A stretch of DNA of 64,000 bases from Chryseobacterium sp. JM1 (GCF_000737715.1 NZ_JPRN01000010.1:124001-188000); one strand, 5' to 3'. Shown: positions 25,561 to 34,524, numbered from the stretch's first letter. Notes: generated by a model not told the origin, from the sequence alone. Made by a program: numbers and translations.

Positions 25561-25588
25561 CGTTATATAAAAATATACTTTTTTTAAA

Positions 25589-25717
25589 ACATTAAGATCA
25601 ATGAAGGAGGTAAGGTAAGGTTAGTTAAGAAAAAATCAAATGATTTTTTAAGCTGTACGTTTTAAAGCAAAGCTAAAAATTAATATTCTTACAATCTTAA
25701 TTAGCCTTAATGGTTTA
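25589..25717 (+). repeat. CATTAAGATCAATGAAG...CTTAATGG repeat, copy 1
   Basis: A repeat of about 130 nt that opens with CATTAAGATCAATGAAG and closes with CTTAATGGTTTAAA. A related copy in reverse orientation occurs at 46581-46702. The ends are imperfectly inverted, giving a palindromic unit. Confidence 0.6.
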
Positions 25718-26036
25718 AAATTTTTATCCCGATTATATGGATAAGCAGATAATCAAAAGTAAAAATCTGCATCATCTGACTCATCTGCGAAAAATTTTTA
25801 AAATCACATGATTTGAAAAATAACACCATATATACAGTTCCAAACACATAATAAATTAAAATATTAAAATTCAATGTTTTAATATTCAAAAAAACAAATT
25901 TAAATTACAAATTTGCTAGATTAGTATACATATCATCATTTTTTACGTCTAAAATAATTAACTTGGCTTTTGTTTAAATTATTCTTAACAAAATATCCAA
26001 TATTTTTAATTATTCACTCTTAAAAAAACAAATGGT

Positions 26037-27878
26037 ATGGATTTTCTGAATAACACCAATGCACTTACCCTGATCTTCGTATCAGTCCTTATTTTTGCGA
26101 TCGCCTATCGTTTTTATGGTATTTTCATTGCCAATAAAGTACTTAGGCTTAATGATAAAAATACAACGCCTGCTGTAGAATTTGCAGACGGTAAAGATTA
26201 TGTGGCCACCAATAAAAATGTTCTTTTCGGACATCATTTTGCGGCGATTGCTGCAGCGGGACCTTTGGTGGGACCTGTTTTGGCTGCGCAATTTGGATAC
26301 CTTCCCGGTGCATTATGGATCCTGATCGGATGCGTATTGGGTGGTGGTGTGCATGATATGGTGGTTTTATTCGCTTCCGTACGACATAAAGGACAAAGTC
26401 TTGCTACTATTGCTTCCAAAGAAATTGGAAAGACTACTGGAACAGTGGCTGGTTTTGCTATTTTATTCATACTGATTCTTACGCTGGCTGGTTTATCATT
26501 AGCCTGCATCAATGCGATGCATGAAGCTTCGTGGTCACTCTTTACGGTTGTAATTACCATGCCTATTGCGGTGATCATGGGATTGATCATGAGATACAGA
26601 AAAAACAGTGTTCTTTTTGCCAGTATTTTAGGAGGTATTCTTTTAGTGGCAGGGATTATCGGTGGCCACAGCTTAATGCAGAACGAAACGATGAATAACC
26701 TATTTACATGGGATATAAAAACCATTTCGATTGCTATTCCGCTGTATGGTTTTCTGGCTTCTGTGCTTCCGGTTTGGTTGCTTCTTGTACCTAGAGATTA
26801 CCTTTCAACTTATTTAAAAATAGGAACCATCATTATGCTTGCTGTCGGTGTGATTGTGATTCACCCTACGATTCAGATGCCTGCCCTTACAGAATTTATA
26901 AACGGTGGCGGTCCTGTCATTGGCGGTCCTGTACTTCCTTTTATTTTTATTGTGATCGCCTGTGGAGCCATTTCAGGTTTCCATGCTGTGATTGCAACAG
27001 GAACAACCCCGAAGATGCTTAACAAAGAAAAAGAAATTCTTTTTGTGGGCTACGGAGCGATGCTGGTAGAAGGTTTTGTCGCTTTAATGGCTTTAATCGC
27101 AGCATGTACACTGATGCCGGGTGATTATTTTGCTATCAATACTCCGAAGGAATCTTATGATGCTTTCCTGGCAGCACATCCTTCCCTGCACGGCGTAGAT
27201 ATTGATTATTATTCACAGAAAATAGGCATTGAGCTTCACGGAAGAACGGGTGGAGCGGTGTCTTTAGCCGTTGGAATGGCTCATATTTTCAATAAAATCC
27301 CGTACATGGATCAGCTGACGGCTTACTGGTATAATTTTGCCATCATGTTTGAAGCGGTGTTTATCCTTACCGCCATTGATGCAGGAACAAGAGTCGGCCG
27401 TTTCTTTTTACAGGAAATGCTGGGTTCTGTAATTCCCAAATTCAATGATAAGAACTGGATTCCGGGAATTATTATCAGCAGCCTCTTATTTACTTTTGCC
27501 TGGGGTTATCTGGTATTTACGGGAAATGTCAGCAGTATCTGGCCGCTCTTTGGAATCAGTAACCAGCTATTGGCAGCCTGCGGACTCATTGTCTGTACAA
27601 CGATGCTGATCCGGATGAACAGGGGGAAATATGCCTTATGTTCAGCCATTCCGGGGGTTTTTATGGCTGGAATTACTTTCTGGGCCGGTTATATCCAGGT
27701 TACCGCGATCTATCTTCCTAAAGAACAATACTTGTTGGCAGCTTTAGCGGTAACAGCCATGGTTCTGATGCTGATTGTATTCATTGGCGCATTTATCAAA
27801 TGGTACCAGCTTCTGCAGATTAAAACCACCGTGACGGATTATTATGGAGAACCTGTGAAAGAGCTTGTAGAAAGATAG
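26037..27878 (+). CDS. cstA: carbon starvation protein CstA family transporter
   Basis: 613 residues with about 16 hydrophobic helices. CstA-family marks are FGHHFAAIAAAGPLVGPVLAAQFGYLPG near residue 65, GGVHDMVVLF, ISGFHAVIATGTTPKML and the late DAGTRVGRFFLQEM. Relatives import peptides or pyruvate during carbon limitation. The ATG at 26037 is used; the one at 26032 is out of frame. A long AT-rich leader precedes it with no clear promoter match. It ends 55 nt before the TPP promoter, so the thiamin operon is separate. Confidence 0.88.
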   Translation: MDFLNNTNALTLIFVSVLIFAIAYRFYGIFIANKVLRLNDKNTTPAVEFADGKDYVATNKNVLFGHHFAAIAAAGPLVGPVLAAQFGYLPGALWILIGCVLGGGVHDMVVLFASVRHKGQSLATIASKEIGKTTGTVAGFAILFILILTLAGLSLACINAMHEASWSLFTVVITMPIAVIMGLIMRYRKNSVLFASILGGILLVAGIIGGHSLMQNETMNNLFTWDIKTISIAIPLYGFLASVLPVWLLLVPRDYLSTYLKIGTIIMLAVGVIVIHPTIQMPALTEFINGGGPVIGGPVLPFIFIVIACGAISGFHAVIATGTTPKMLNKEKEILFVGYGAMLVEGFVALMALIAACTLMPGDYFAINTPKESYDAFLAAHPSLHGVDIDYYSQKIGIELHGRTGGAVSLAVGMAHIFNKIPYMDQLTAYWYNFAIMFEAVFILTAIDAGTRVGRFFLQEMLGSVIPKFNDKNWIPGIIISSLLFTFAWGYLVFTGNVSSIWPLFGISNQLLAACGLIVCTTMLIRMNRGKYALCSAIPGVFMAGITFWAGYIQVTAIYLPKEQYLLAALAVTAMVLMLIVFIGAFIKWYQLLQIKTTVTDYYGEPVKELVER

Positions 27879-27903
27879 GAAGTCATAAATCCTTTCTGAG
27901 TTT

Positions 27904-27933
27904 TTGCCTGCTCTGATAATTTTTATACATTTG
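27904..27933 (+). promoter_or_regulatory. promoter of the thiamin operon
   Basis: TTG (27904-27906), a 19-nt spacer, then TACATTTG (27926-27933): a close match to the Bacteroidota consensus, placed just at the riboswitch 5' end. Confidence 0.7.
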
Positions 27934-28018
27934 TTTTGCTTTAGGGGTATTCTGAAAAAGAATTGAGAGAGTCCCTTTGAACCTGATACGGCTGACACCG
28001 ACGTAGGGAAAAGCAAAA
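27934..28018 (+). promoter_or_regulatory. TPP riboswitch (THI element)
   Basis: P1 arms TTTTGCTT and AAGCAAAA close the element. Inside are AGGGGTATTCTGA, then the conserved GAACCTGATACGGCTGACACC core and GACGTAGGGAA. This matches the THI-box consensus. It binds thiamin pyrophosphate and should switch off the thiM-thiE-thiD-tenA operon, whose first start codon is about 60 nt further on. The downstream T-rich region could form the expression platform. Confidence 0.93.
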
Positions 28019-28079
28019 TGACATTGTTGACAGTGTACTTTTTGTTTTGGATTTTTTCCTGAAGCTATTTTTATTTTAA

Positions 28080-28886
28080 ATGATAATCATGGAAAAAATT
28101 CTTTGGGAACAGGTACAGCTCGTCAGACAACAGTCTCCTTTGGTTCATAATATCACCAATTATGTGGTGATGAACAATACCGCCAATGCCCTTTTGGCTG
28201 CAGGAGCCTCTCCTATCATGGCACATGCAAAATCCGAAATTCAGGAAATGATCGGTATCGCACATTCGGTGGTGATCAATATTGGTACTCTTGATGAATA
28301 TTGGTCGGAATCTATGATCCTGGCCGCTAAAACGGCACATTCAACCGGAAAGCCTTGGGTTTTAGATCCTGTAGGTGCCGGAGCCACTTCTTTTAGGGAT
28401 GAAGTTTTACATCAATTATTACAACATCAACCTACCGTTATCAGAGGAAATGCTTCTGAAATTATTGCGCTGGCCAAAGCCAATACCACCGCTACCAAAG
28501 GAGTAGATAGCACTGCACAGAGTAATGAAGCTATAAATGCTGCCCGCAGTCTCGTTGACCAATACGGCACAATAGTCTGTATCTCCGGTGAGACCGACAT
28601 TATTCTGAATAAACAACAGGAAATATTCATTAAAAACGGGCATCCGCTTATGACGAAAGTAACCGGTTTGGGGTGTTCTGCCACAGCTTTAATCGGTGCA
28701 TTTATAGGAATTACAGAGGATAAAGTAATAGCCGTAGCTGCTGCTATGGCATTCATCGGGATTGCAGGGGAACTGGCTGCTGAGGAAAGCAAAGGTCCCG
28801 GAAGTCTTCAGGTGAACCTCATCGATAAGCTGTATACAATCACTGAACAGGAATTTTCCAACCGTTTAAAGATAGAGCGAAGATGA
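28080..28886 (+). CDS. thiM: hydroxyethylthiazole kinase
   Basis: Phosphorylates 4-methyl-5-(2-hydroxyethyl)thiazole for thiamin salvage. 265-268 residues of the ribokinase-like fold. Marks are SPLVHNITNYVVMNNTANALLAAGASP, WVLDPVGAGATSFR, VIRGNASEI and the catalytic TGLGCSATALIGAF. Starts at 28080 and 28089 are both possible; 28089 (MEKILW) gives the usual family N-terminus. It overlaps thiE by 4 nt. Under TPP riboswitch control. Confidence 0.93.
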   Translation: MIIMEKILWEQVQLVRQQSPLVHNITNYVVMNNTANALLAAGASPIMAHAKSEIQEMIGIAHSVVINIGTLDEYWSESMILAAKTAHSTGKPWVLDPVGAGATSFRDEVLHQLLQHQPTVIRGNASEIIALAKANTTATKGVDSTAQSNEAINAARSLVDQYGTIVCISGETDIILNKQQEIFIKNGHPLMTKVTGLGCSATALIGAFIGITEDKVIAVAAAMAFIGIAGELAAEESKGPGSLQVNLIDKLYTITEQEFSNRLKIERR

Positions 28887-29518
28887 GTTTAAATCCTTTT
28901 CCCTATCAGCTTTATCTGGTCATTTCTGAGGCTGACTGTGCTGGTCGAAATTTCCTACAGGTGGCCGAGCAGGCTATCCTCGGAGGAGTTGATGTGATTC
29001 AACTGAGAGAAAAAAACAGCAGTACAGATTCCTTTCTTACAAAAGCCCAACAGCTTATTGAATTGACAGATAAATATTCTGTTCCACTCATTATTAACGA
29101 TAACATAGAGGTTGCAGAAAAGGTGAATGCAGCAGGTATTCATGTGGGAAACAGCGATGCTTCACCGGTTTATTTAAGACAACAGCCTCTTCTCCATCAT
29201 AAAATCATTGGTTATTCGATTGAATATCTTTCCCAGCTTGACAATGAACAGACCGCCGTTTCCGATTATCTCGGAATCAGCCCCGTTTTCAGAACGGATA
29301 CAAAAACGGATACGATAACAGAATGGGGACTTGAAGGAATTAAAACGATCAGACAGCTTACGGACAAACCTTTAGTCGCCATTGGCCATATTCATTTAGG
29401 AAATGCAAAGGAGGTGATGAATGCAGGAGCAGATTGTCTTGCTGCCGTTTCCGCGATTTGTGGTGCTCCTGATCCTCAAAAAGCAGCCTATCAATTAAAA
29501 AACGAAATCTTAAAATGA
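28883..29518 (+). CDS. thiE: thiamine-phosphate synthase
   Basis: Couples HMP-PP with thiazole phosphate to thiamin phosphate. A 211-residue TIM barrel with DVIQLREKNSSTDSFL, the PLIINDNIEVAEKVNAAGIHVGN motif, LGISPVFRTDTKTD and LVAIGHIHLGNAKEVMNAGADCLAAVSAI. All phosphate- and substrate-binding blocks are present. ATGA-type overlaps with both thiM and thiD mean a coupled operon. Confidence 0.93.
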   Translation: MSLNPFPYQLYLVISEADCAGRNFLQVAEQAILGGVDVIQLREKNSSTDSFLTKAQQLIELTDKYSVPLIINDNIEVAEKVNAAGIHVGNSDASPVYLRQQPLLHHKIIGYSIEYLSQLDNEQTAVSDYLGISPVFRTDTKTDTITEWGLEGIKTIRQLTDKPLVAIGHIHLGNAKEVMNAGADCLAAVSAICGAPDPQKAAYQLKNEILK

Positions 29519-30348
29519 AAAAATACACTTATCCATCGGTATTAACGATTGCCGGATTTGACGGAAGCGGCGGCGCTGGCATTCAGGCAGATATTAAAAC
29601 GGCTTCTGCTTTAGGATGTTTCTCAACATCCGTATTAACGGCTTTACCGGTACAGAATACGCAGGGTGTAAGAACAATATATCCTATTCCGGTAGAAGCT
29701 GTGGCGGATCAGATCGAAGCTATTCTGGATGATATTTTTCCGGATGCCATAAAAATCGGGATGGTTCATACTCCACAACTGGTCGAAACGATTGTTTCAA
29801 CTTTAGGAAAGTATAAAAAAATACCGCTTGTATTTGATCCCGTCATGGTTGCCACAAGTGGTCACCGCCTGATCGAAGAGGATACGATAGCAGCCATTAC
29901 AGAGAAAATTTTCCCGATAGCTGACGTGATTACCCCCAATATGGACGAAGCTTCCATTTTAGCAAAGATGAAAGTCGAGACCCTTGAAGATCTGTATACT
30001 GCCGGAAAAGAAATAAAAAAGCTGGGCTGCCGAAGCATTCTTTTGAAAGGCGGACATCAGGAAACCTCAACAATCACATCATTATTTTATGATGAACATG
30101 AGAAATTTCATTCTTTCGAGACGGTGAAATTTAACACCAACAACACCCACGGCTCAGGCTGCACGCTTTCTTCTACCATTGCGTCCTATCTGGCTCAGGG
30201 CAAAACTTTATACGATGCCGTTTCTTTGGGACAGGAGTACGTTTATCAAGCCATAGAACACGGAAAAGACGTACAAACAGGACATGGAAACGGTCCGCTT
30301 AATCACTTTTTTAATCCTCAAAAACTTATCAAAAATGAAATGGTCTGA
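29515..30348 (+). CDS. thiD: hydroxymethylpyrimidine/phosphomethylpyrimidine kinase
   Basis: Phosphorylates HMP and HMP-P. A 277-residue ribokinase-fold protein with TIAGFDGSGGAGIQADIKT, ALPVQNTQGV, the VFDPVMVATSGHRL block, and the catalytic NTNNTHGSGCTLSSTIAS. It overlaps thiE by 4 nt and tenA by 14 nt. No thiC is present in the window, so the operon reads as a salvage pathway. Confidence 0.94.
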   Translation: MKKYTYPSVLTIAGFDGSGGAGIQADIKTASALGCFSTSVLTALPVQNTQGVRTIYPIPVEAVADQIEAILDDIFPDAIKIGMVHTPQLVETIVSTLGKYKKIPLVFDPVMVATSGHRLIEEDTIAAITEKIFPIADVITPNMDEASILAKMKVETLEDLYTAGKEIKKLGCRSILLKGGHQETSTITSLFYDEHEKFHSFETVKFNTNNTHGSGCTLSSTIASYLAQGKTLYDAVSLGQEYVYQAIEHGKDVQTGHGNGPLNHFFNPQKLIKNEMV

Positions 30349-30985
30349 ACACACCTGGCAAGCTATAGAACAACGTTATGAATCTATTCTGGACATGGCG
30401 TTTATCAAAGAATTATCAGATGGAACTTTACCGCAGGAGAAATTTAGGTTTTATATGGCTCAGGATTCTTTATATCTTGAACATTTTGGGAGAACGCTCT
30501 CGCTGATTGCTGCTAAAATTCAGGATCTTCAGGATGTACTTGCGTTTATGCGATTTGCAGAAAATGCCATTGTCGTGGAAAATGCTCTACATGAATCTTA
30601 TTTTGTAGATTTTGGAGTTACAGATAAAGGGGTAGCGGAACCTGCATGTCATCATTATATTCACTTTCTAAGAAGTACCGCAGCTTTGGAGTCTGTAGAA
30701 ATTGCAGTGGCGGCAGTTCTTCCCTGTTTCTGGATTTACAGAGAGGTCGGAGATTATATTTACAGCAATCAAAACGCGATCAACAACCCTTATCAAAAGT
30801 GGATTGACACTTATGGAGGTGAGGAATTTTCTGTTGCCGTAGATCAGGCTATTGCGATTTGTGACCGACTGGCTGAGAACAGTACAGAGGAAACAAGAGA
30901 GAAAATGACCGAAGCTTTTATCATGTCCACGAGAATGGAATTCCATTTCTGGGAAGGCGCTTATGAGCTGAAAACATGGAAATAG
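30335..30985 (+). CDS. tenA: aminopyrimidine aminohydrolase (thiaminase II)
   Basis: Releases HMP from degraded thiamin (aminopyrimidine hydrolysis). 216 residues from ATG 30335; the frame is open upstream inside thiD. It is an all-helical TenA fold. Asp44 (FYMAQDSLYL), the Cys nucleophile in VLPCFWIYREVGD and the Glu in STRMEFHFWEGAY match the catalytic residues of B. subtilis TenA. Last gene of the riboswitch operon. Confidence 0.92.
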   Translation: MKWSEHTWQAIEQRYESILDMAFIKELSDGTLPQEKFRFYMAQDSLYLEHFGRTLSLIAAKIQDLQDVLAFMRFAENAIVVENALHESYFVDFGVTDKGVAEPACHHYIHFLRSTAALESVEIAVAAVLPCFWIYREVGDYIYSNQNAINNPYQKWIDTYGGEEFSVAVDQAIAICDRLAENSTEETREKMTEAFIMSTRMEFHFWEGAYELKTWK

Positions 30986-30994
30986 ATTAAAAAT

Positions 30995-31026
30995 AAAAGC
31001 GGATTCAAAAATTTAATCCGCTTTTT
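30995..31026 (+). terminator. terminator of the thiamin operon
   Basis: Stem AAAGCGGATT and AATCCGCTTT with a 9-nt loop, followed by TTTT, just after the tenA stop. Confidence 0.8.
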
Positions 31027-31043
31027 GATATGGATTTTTTTTT

Positions 31044-31311
31044 GTTGGTAAACGCAAAGGCGCAAGTTTTTTTAATATGAAACTGTTTTTAAGGCGCAAG
31101 AAAATCATAGATTTTCAGCTATTTTTATGCCTCTGTCATTGCGAACCTTTAGGTGAAGCAATCTCAAATTATTTAACAATACCTTTTTTTGAGATTGCTT
31201 CGTCGCTCTGCTCCTCGCAATGACAGCGATACTCAATTTTATCGGAGATAAAATCCTTGCGCCTTAAAACGTAATGCATTCAAATATCTTGCGCCTTTGC
31301 GTTTTTCCAAC
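31044..31311. repeat. composite palindromic repeat with nested REP element
   Basis: Outer arms GTTGGTAAACGCAAAGGCGCAAG (left) and CTTGCGCCTTTGCGTTTTTCCAAC (right) are inverted copies. Inside lies the AATCATAGATTTTCAGC word, REP copy 4 (31135-31224), then TTTTATCGGAGATAAAATCC and GCGCCTTAAAACG. The outer element is the same family as the tandem repeats at 3.9-4.4 kb. It fills most of the gap between tenA and the TonB receptor. Confidence 0.75.
31135..31224. repeat. REP-like palindrome, copy 4, nested
   Basis: GTCATTGCGAACCTTTAGGTGAAGCAATCTC and the opposing GAGATTGCTTCGTCGCTCTGCTCCTCGCAATGAC arm. Inverted relative to copies 1 and 3. It sits inside the composite repeat 31044-31311. Confidence 0.85.
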
Positions 31312-31343
31312 CAGAAAATGTGATTTTTAAACTGGCTTATGAT

Positions 31344-34070
31344 TTAAAAATTAAAATTAAGTCGTGAGAATACATATCTTCCATTCTGCCCAAACTGAGA
31401 CGTAGAACGCGAATACACGAACTGGTCATTATTGGTAGATGCCGGAAGGTTTTTATCAGGATAAATATCAAACAGATTGTTAACCCCGATGGTTAATCCT
31501 ACATTTTTTGTAAACTGGTAAGCTAATGAAAGATCAGTAATGATCTTGTCTCCGATCTGCTGATGCTCATTGAATCCGATAATTCCGTCACCGTTGGCAT
31601 CAATCACATCTGCCCCCGTTACTTTTCCGAAATAGGTATTTCTAAGATACACACTTGCCTTTTTCCATGAAAGCGTGTGGGATAAACTTGCTTTTACCCT
31701 TGGAACCGCTTCTTCCAGATACACTCTTGACTTTTCTGAAAAATAAATTTTCTCAAGATTTGGAGACTGCAAAAGTCCTGAAGAGTGCGTATCCCCTACT
31801 TTTCTGGTCTCACTTACATTGATCGCAAAATTATTGTCCAGTTTTATTCCTGAAAATCTTGCATTGTGAGAAATCACAACGTCTATACCTTTTGTTTCCG
31901 TATCAATGGCATTGGTGAAGAACTGAGCTCCATTAACTCCCTGTGCATCAAAAGCGGCCTGTGCAGCGACTGGTACATCAGCTCTTAAGAACTGATCGGT
32001 AAGGATAATCCTGTTGTTGATTCTGGTAAAATATCCATCTGCGGTAAAAGTCAGGCTCGCAGAAGGAATTCTGTAGGTAAATCCTACGCTGGCAGATTTA
32101 GAAGTTTCCTGCTTCAGTTTTGGCATTTCCAGCAGTCCTGCAATCTGTGAATCATTACTGAAGGTTCCCACTTCCAGAAGCTGGCTGTTGGTAAACAAAG
32201 TTGAGGTCACATTATAATAGATCTGGTGGATAGAAGGTGCTCTGAATCCGGTAGAACCTGCTAATCTTACATTAAAATTGGGAGCGACTTTGATTCTTGA
32301 CGCTAATTTATAGTTAAAGGTAGAACCAAAATCTGAATAATTTTCATACCTCGCTGCGGCATCCACTAATAACCAGTTGGTGAAATTAAATTCAACATCT
32401 GCGTAAGCTGCTACTGCCTGCCTGTTTTTATCGATCGCATTCACCGGCTTAAATCCTCCGAAAACCTGTGATCCTCCTGGAAGTGCATTTCCAAAGAAAT
32501 CCGTAGCTCTCGGGCTTGTATTATTCCACACATTTCCTGCAGCATCATAGGTCGTGTAGGAAGCTTCGTCACCCTGCGTTATTTTAAAATTTTCGTAACG
32601 GTGTTCGGCTCCAAAAGCGACATTGATTCCACTCCAGACATCATATTTTTTAGAGAAATCTAAATTGATGGTATTCTGGGAAAATCTTAAACCTCCTGCA
32701 TCAAATTCTTTCGGGGATGCAAAACGTAAAGATGTATTTCCTGTGTTCTGAATATTATAACTGAATGAATTCTGTCCGAATGTATTGCTTAAATCAATAT
32801 TCCAGCCGTCCCAGTTTCCTTTGATTCCTGCGGAAAGCGACAGGTCCTGAATATCAGTTCCGATCTGTGGTAAATAACCGTCTGAATACAGCCCTGTAAA
32901 CGTTCTGCTCTGGTTCGGCTTTCTGTAAAATCCTCCTGAAGTTCCGTGTCTGAAGCTATAACCTCCGAAAGAATATACTTTCCAGTTATCATTAATAGGA
33001 ACCTCGATATTAGCAAAAAGCTGATTGTTGTTCAGTTTCGACTGTCCCACCTGCATATTGAAATCTTTTCTTTCCTGCCCTCTGTAAGCGAGTTCCTGAT
33101 CTGTAAAATCTCCCTTCAAAAGTCCCTGTAAAACTCCGATGCTGTTGGCTCCCTGAATCTGGTTCTGCAGATCCTGAGAAAAATAACTTACGCCCTGAGC
33201 ATATTGATGGATGTAATTGACAAGCTGCTGGGAATTTGGCACGTTATTGATATTTGAAAAAAGGGAAGATAAATTCACTCCATCGTTTTGTGCACGTCTT
33301 TCAATCGCATTGTAAGCATTGTAGATTGAGCCACTTTCAGCACCGGCTCTCGAAGTCGGGTTTCTGAACTGTGATGACCAGGTGATGTTATAGAAACCTC
33401 CTTTATTTCCGATTTTATTTCCGTAATTAAGGTCAACCTGAATATTCTGTCCGTCGAAATTTCCGGTATGGTCATTGGCAGTTGGCGTTAAATTTCCTCC
33501 GTAACTTACCTGTCCGGTTAGTTTTCCGATGTCTTTTTTCAGTTCAAGGTTGATCACTCCGGCAATCGCATCAGATCCATATTGGGCTGAAGCACCGTCA
33601 CGCAGGACTTCAATTCTGTTTAAGGCAAAGGAAGGAATTGAATTTAGATCCGTTCCTACCGTTCCTCTTCCCGGAGTTCCGTTCACATTGACCAATGCTG
33701 AGGTATGTCTTCTTTTTCCGTTAACCAAAACCAATACCTGATCCGGTCCCAATCCTCTCAACTGAGCAGGATCCAAATGGTCCGTTCCGTCTGAATTCGT
33801 CTGGATGGTAGAAGTGAAAGAAGGTGCTACCGCATTTAAAATCTGTCCTATACTGGACTGCGGAAGAACTACTGAAGATTCTTTTATATTGAAGACATCC
33901 ACAGGAACCGGGCTGTCTGTTTTAGATCGGGCACCGGCTCTTGAGCCCAGCACCACTACTTCTTCTACATTATTGGTTTTCACACTGTCTTTTTCTTTTT
34001 CCTGTCCGAAAGCATACGTTCCGAGGAAAAAAAGAACAGAAGCTGATACGATAGTCGTTTTATTTTTCAT
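31344..34070 (-). CDS. TonB-dependent outer-membrane receptor, large
   Basis: 908 residues with signal peptide (MKNKTTIVSASVLFFLGTYAFGQ). The TonB box is near EEVVVLGSRAG. The plug has PDQVLVLVNGKRRHTSALVNVNG and IEVLRDGASAQYGSDAIAGVINLELKKD. A long barrel has many aromatic strands and TGFRAPSIHQIY, and the C-terminus ends with Phe (VFSRLNFNF). There is no carboxypeptidase-regulatory domain and no SusD partner, so it is not a glycan-uptake (Sus) pair. Ligand unknown; the nearby thiamin operon is transcribed from the other strand. Confidence 0.88.
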   Translation of the reverse strand: MKNKTTIVSASVLFFLGTYAFGQEKEKDSVKTNNVEEVVVLGSRAGARSKTDSPVPVDVFNIKESSVVLPQSSIGQILNAVAPSFTSTIQTNSDGTDHLDPAQLRGLGPDQVLVLVNGKRRHTSALVNVNGTPGRGTVGTDLNSIPSFALNRIEVLRDGASAQYGSDAIAGVINLELKKDIGKLTGQVSYGGNLTPTANDHTGNFDGQNIQVDLNYGNKIGNKGGFYNITWSSQFRNPTSRAGAESGSIYNAYNAIERRAQNDGVNLSSLFSNINNVPNSQQLVNYIHQYAQGVSYFSQDLQNQIQGANSIGVLQGLLKGDFTDQELAYRGQERKDFNMQVGQSKLNNNQLFANIEVPINDNWKVYSFGGYSFRHGTSGGFYRKPNQSRTFTGLYSDGYLPQIGTDIQDLSLSAGIKGNWDGWNIDLSNTFGQNSFSYNIQNTGNTSLRFASPKEFDAGGLRFSQNTINLDFSKKYDVWSGINVAFGAEHRYENFKITQGDEASYTTYDAAGNVWNNTSPRATDFFGNALPGGSQVFGGFKPVNAIDKNRQAVAAYADVEFNFTNWLLVDAAARYENYSDFGSTFNYKLASRIKVAPNFNVRLAGSTGFRAPSIHQIYYNVTSTLFTNSQLLEVGTFSNDSQIAGLLEMPKLKQETSKSASVGFTYRIPSASLTFTADGYFTRINNRIILTDQFLRADVPVAAQAAFDAQGVNGAQFFTNAIDTETKGIDVVISHNARFSGIKLDNNFAINVSETRKVGDTHSSGLLQSPNLEKIYFSEKSRVYLEEAVPRVKASLSHTLSWKKASVYLRNTYFGKVTGADVIDANGDGIIGFNEHQQIGDKIITDLSLAYQFTKNVGLTIGVNNLFDIYPDKNLPASTNNDQFVYSRSTSQFGQNGRYVFSRLNFNF

Positions 34071-34109
34071 ACCCTTACATCAATTTATAGTTTATGTTTT
34101 TTTGAGTGG

Positions 34110-34151
34110 CAAATGTAAAGTTAATTCATTAGTCTACAAAATTAATAGACT
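34110..34151 (-). promoter_or_regulatory. promoter and possible operator of the large TonB receptor gene
   Basis: On the minus strand, TTG (34139-34137), a 19-nt spacer and TACATTTG (34117-34110) form a near-consensus promoter. Inverted words AGTCTA (34131-34136) and TAGACT (34146-34151) flank the TTG, with a third AGTCTA at 34181-34186. This may be an operator over the -33 region. Confidence 0.5.
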
Positions 34152-34246
34152 TTAATTTTGTGAAAATTTAAGATAGTTTCAGTCTATTATTTTAAACACG
34201 ACTGATTAAAACTCAAATATATTGGTCTTTTGAAAGCATTTTTTTT

Positions 34247-34446
34247 AAACACGAATGACACAAATACTTTCACAAATGCCACTAAGCCGCCGAAGCTATT
34301 TGTGTTATTACTGAAAAACATTCGTGCAATTTGTGTTTTGAGAGCGTTTTTTTAAACACGAAGGACACAAATACTTTCACAAATGGCACTAATGCCGCCA
34401 AAGATATTCGTGTTATCCGTGAAAAACATTCGTGCAATTTGTGTTT
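34247..34446. repeat. tandem pair of 92-nt palindromic repeats
   Basis: Two copies (34247-34338 and 34354-34446) at a 107-nt period, about 90% identical. Each opens with AAACACGAAkGACACAAAT and ends with CATTCGTGCAATTTGTGTTT, so the ends are inverted. No ORF. Together with the terminator next to it, it fills the 454-nt gap 34071-34524. Confidence 0.75.
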
Positions 34447-34450
34447 AAAT

Positions 34451-34480
34451 AAAAAAAACGGACCCTAAATAGAATCCGTT
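34451..34480 (-). terminator. terminator of the helicase gene
   Basis: On the minus strand, AACGGA and TCCGTT arms surround a 12-nt loop and are followed by eight T. Confidence 0.65.
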
Positions 34481-34524
34481 CTCAATTTTATTATTTCCAG
34501 TTTTTACAACTGAAAAACTTGCTT

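Noticed and set aside
31044-31311. CRISPR-like array
   Set aside because: Units are inverted, not regularly spaced direct repeats. No cas genes are in the window.
34247-34446. CRISPR or DnaA-box array
   Set aside because: Only two units at a 107-nt period with inverted ends; no DnaA-box consensus cluster, no dnaA or dnaN near.
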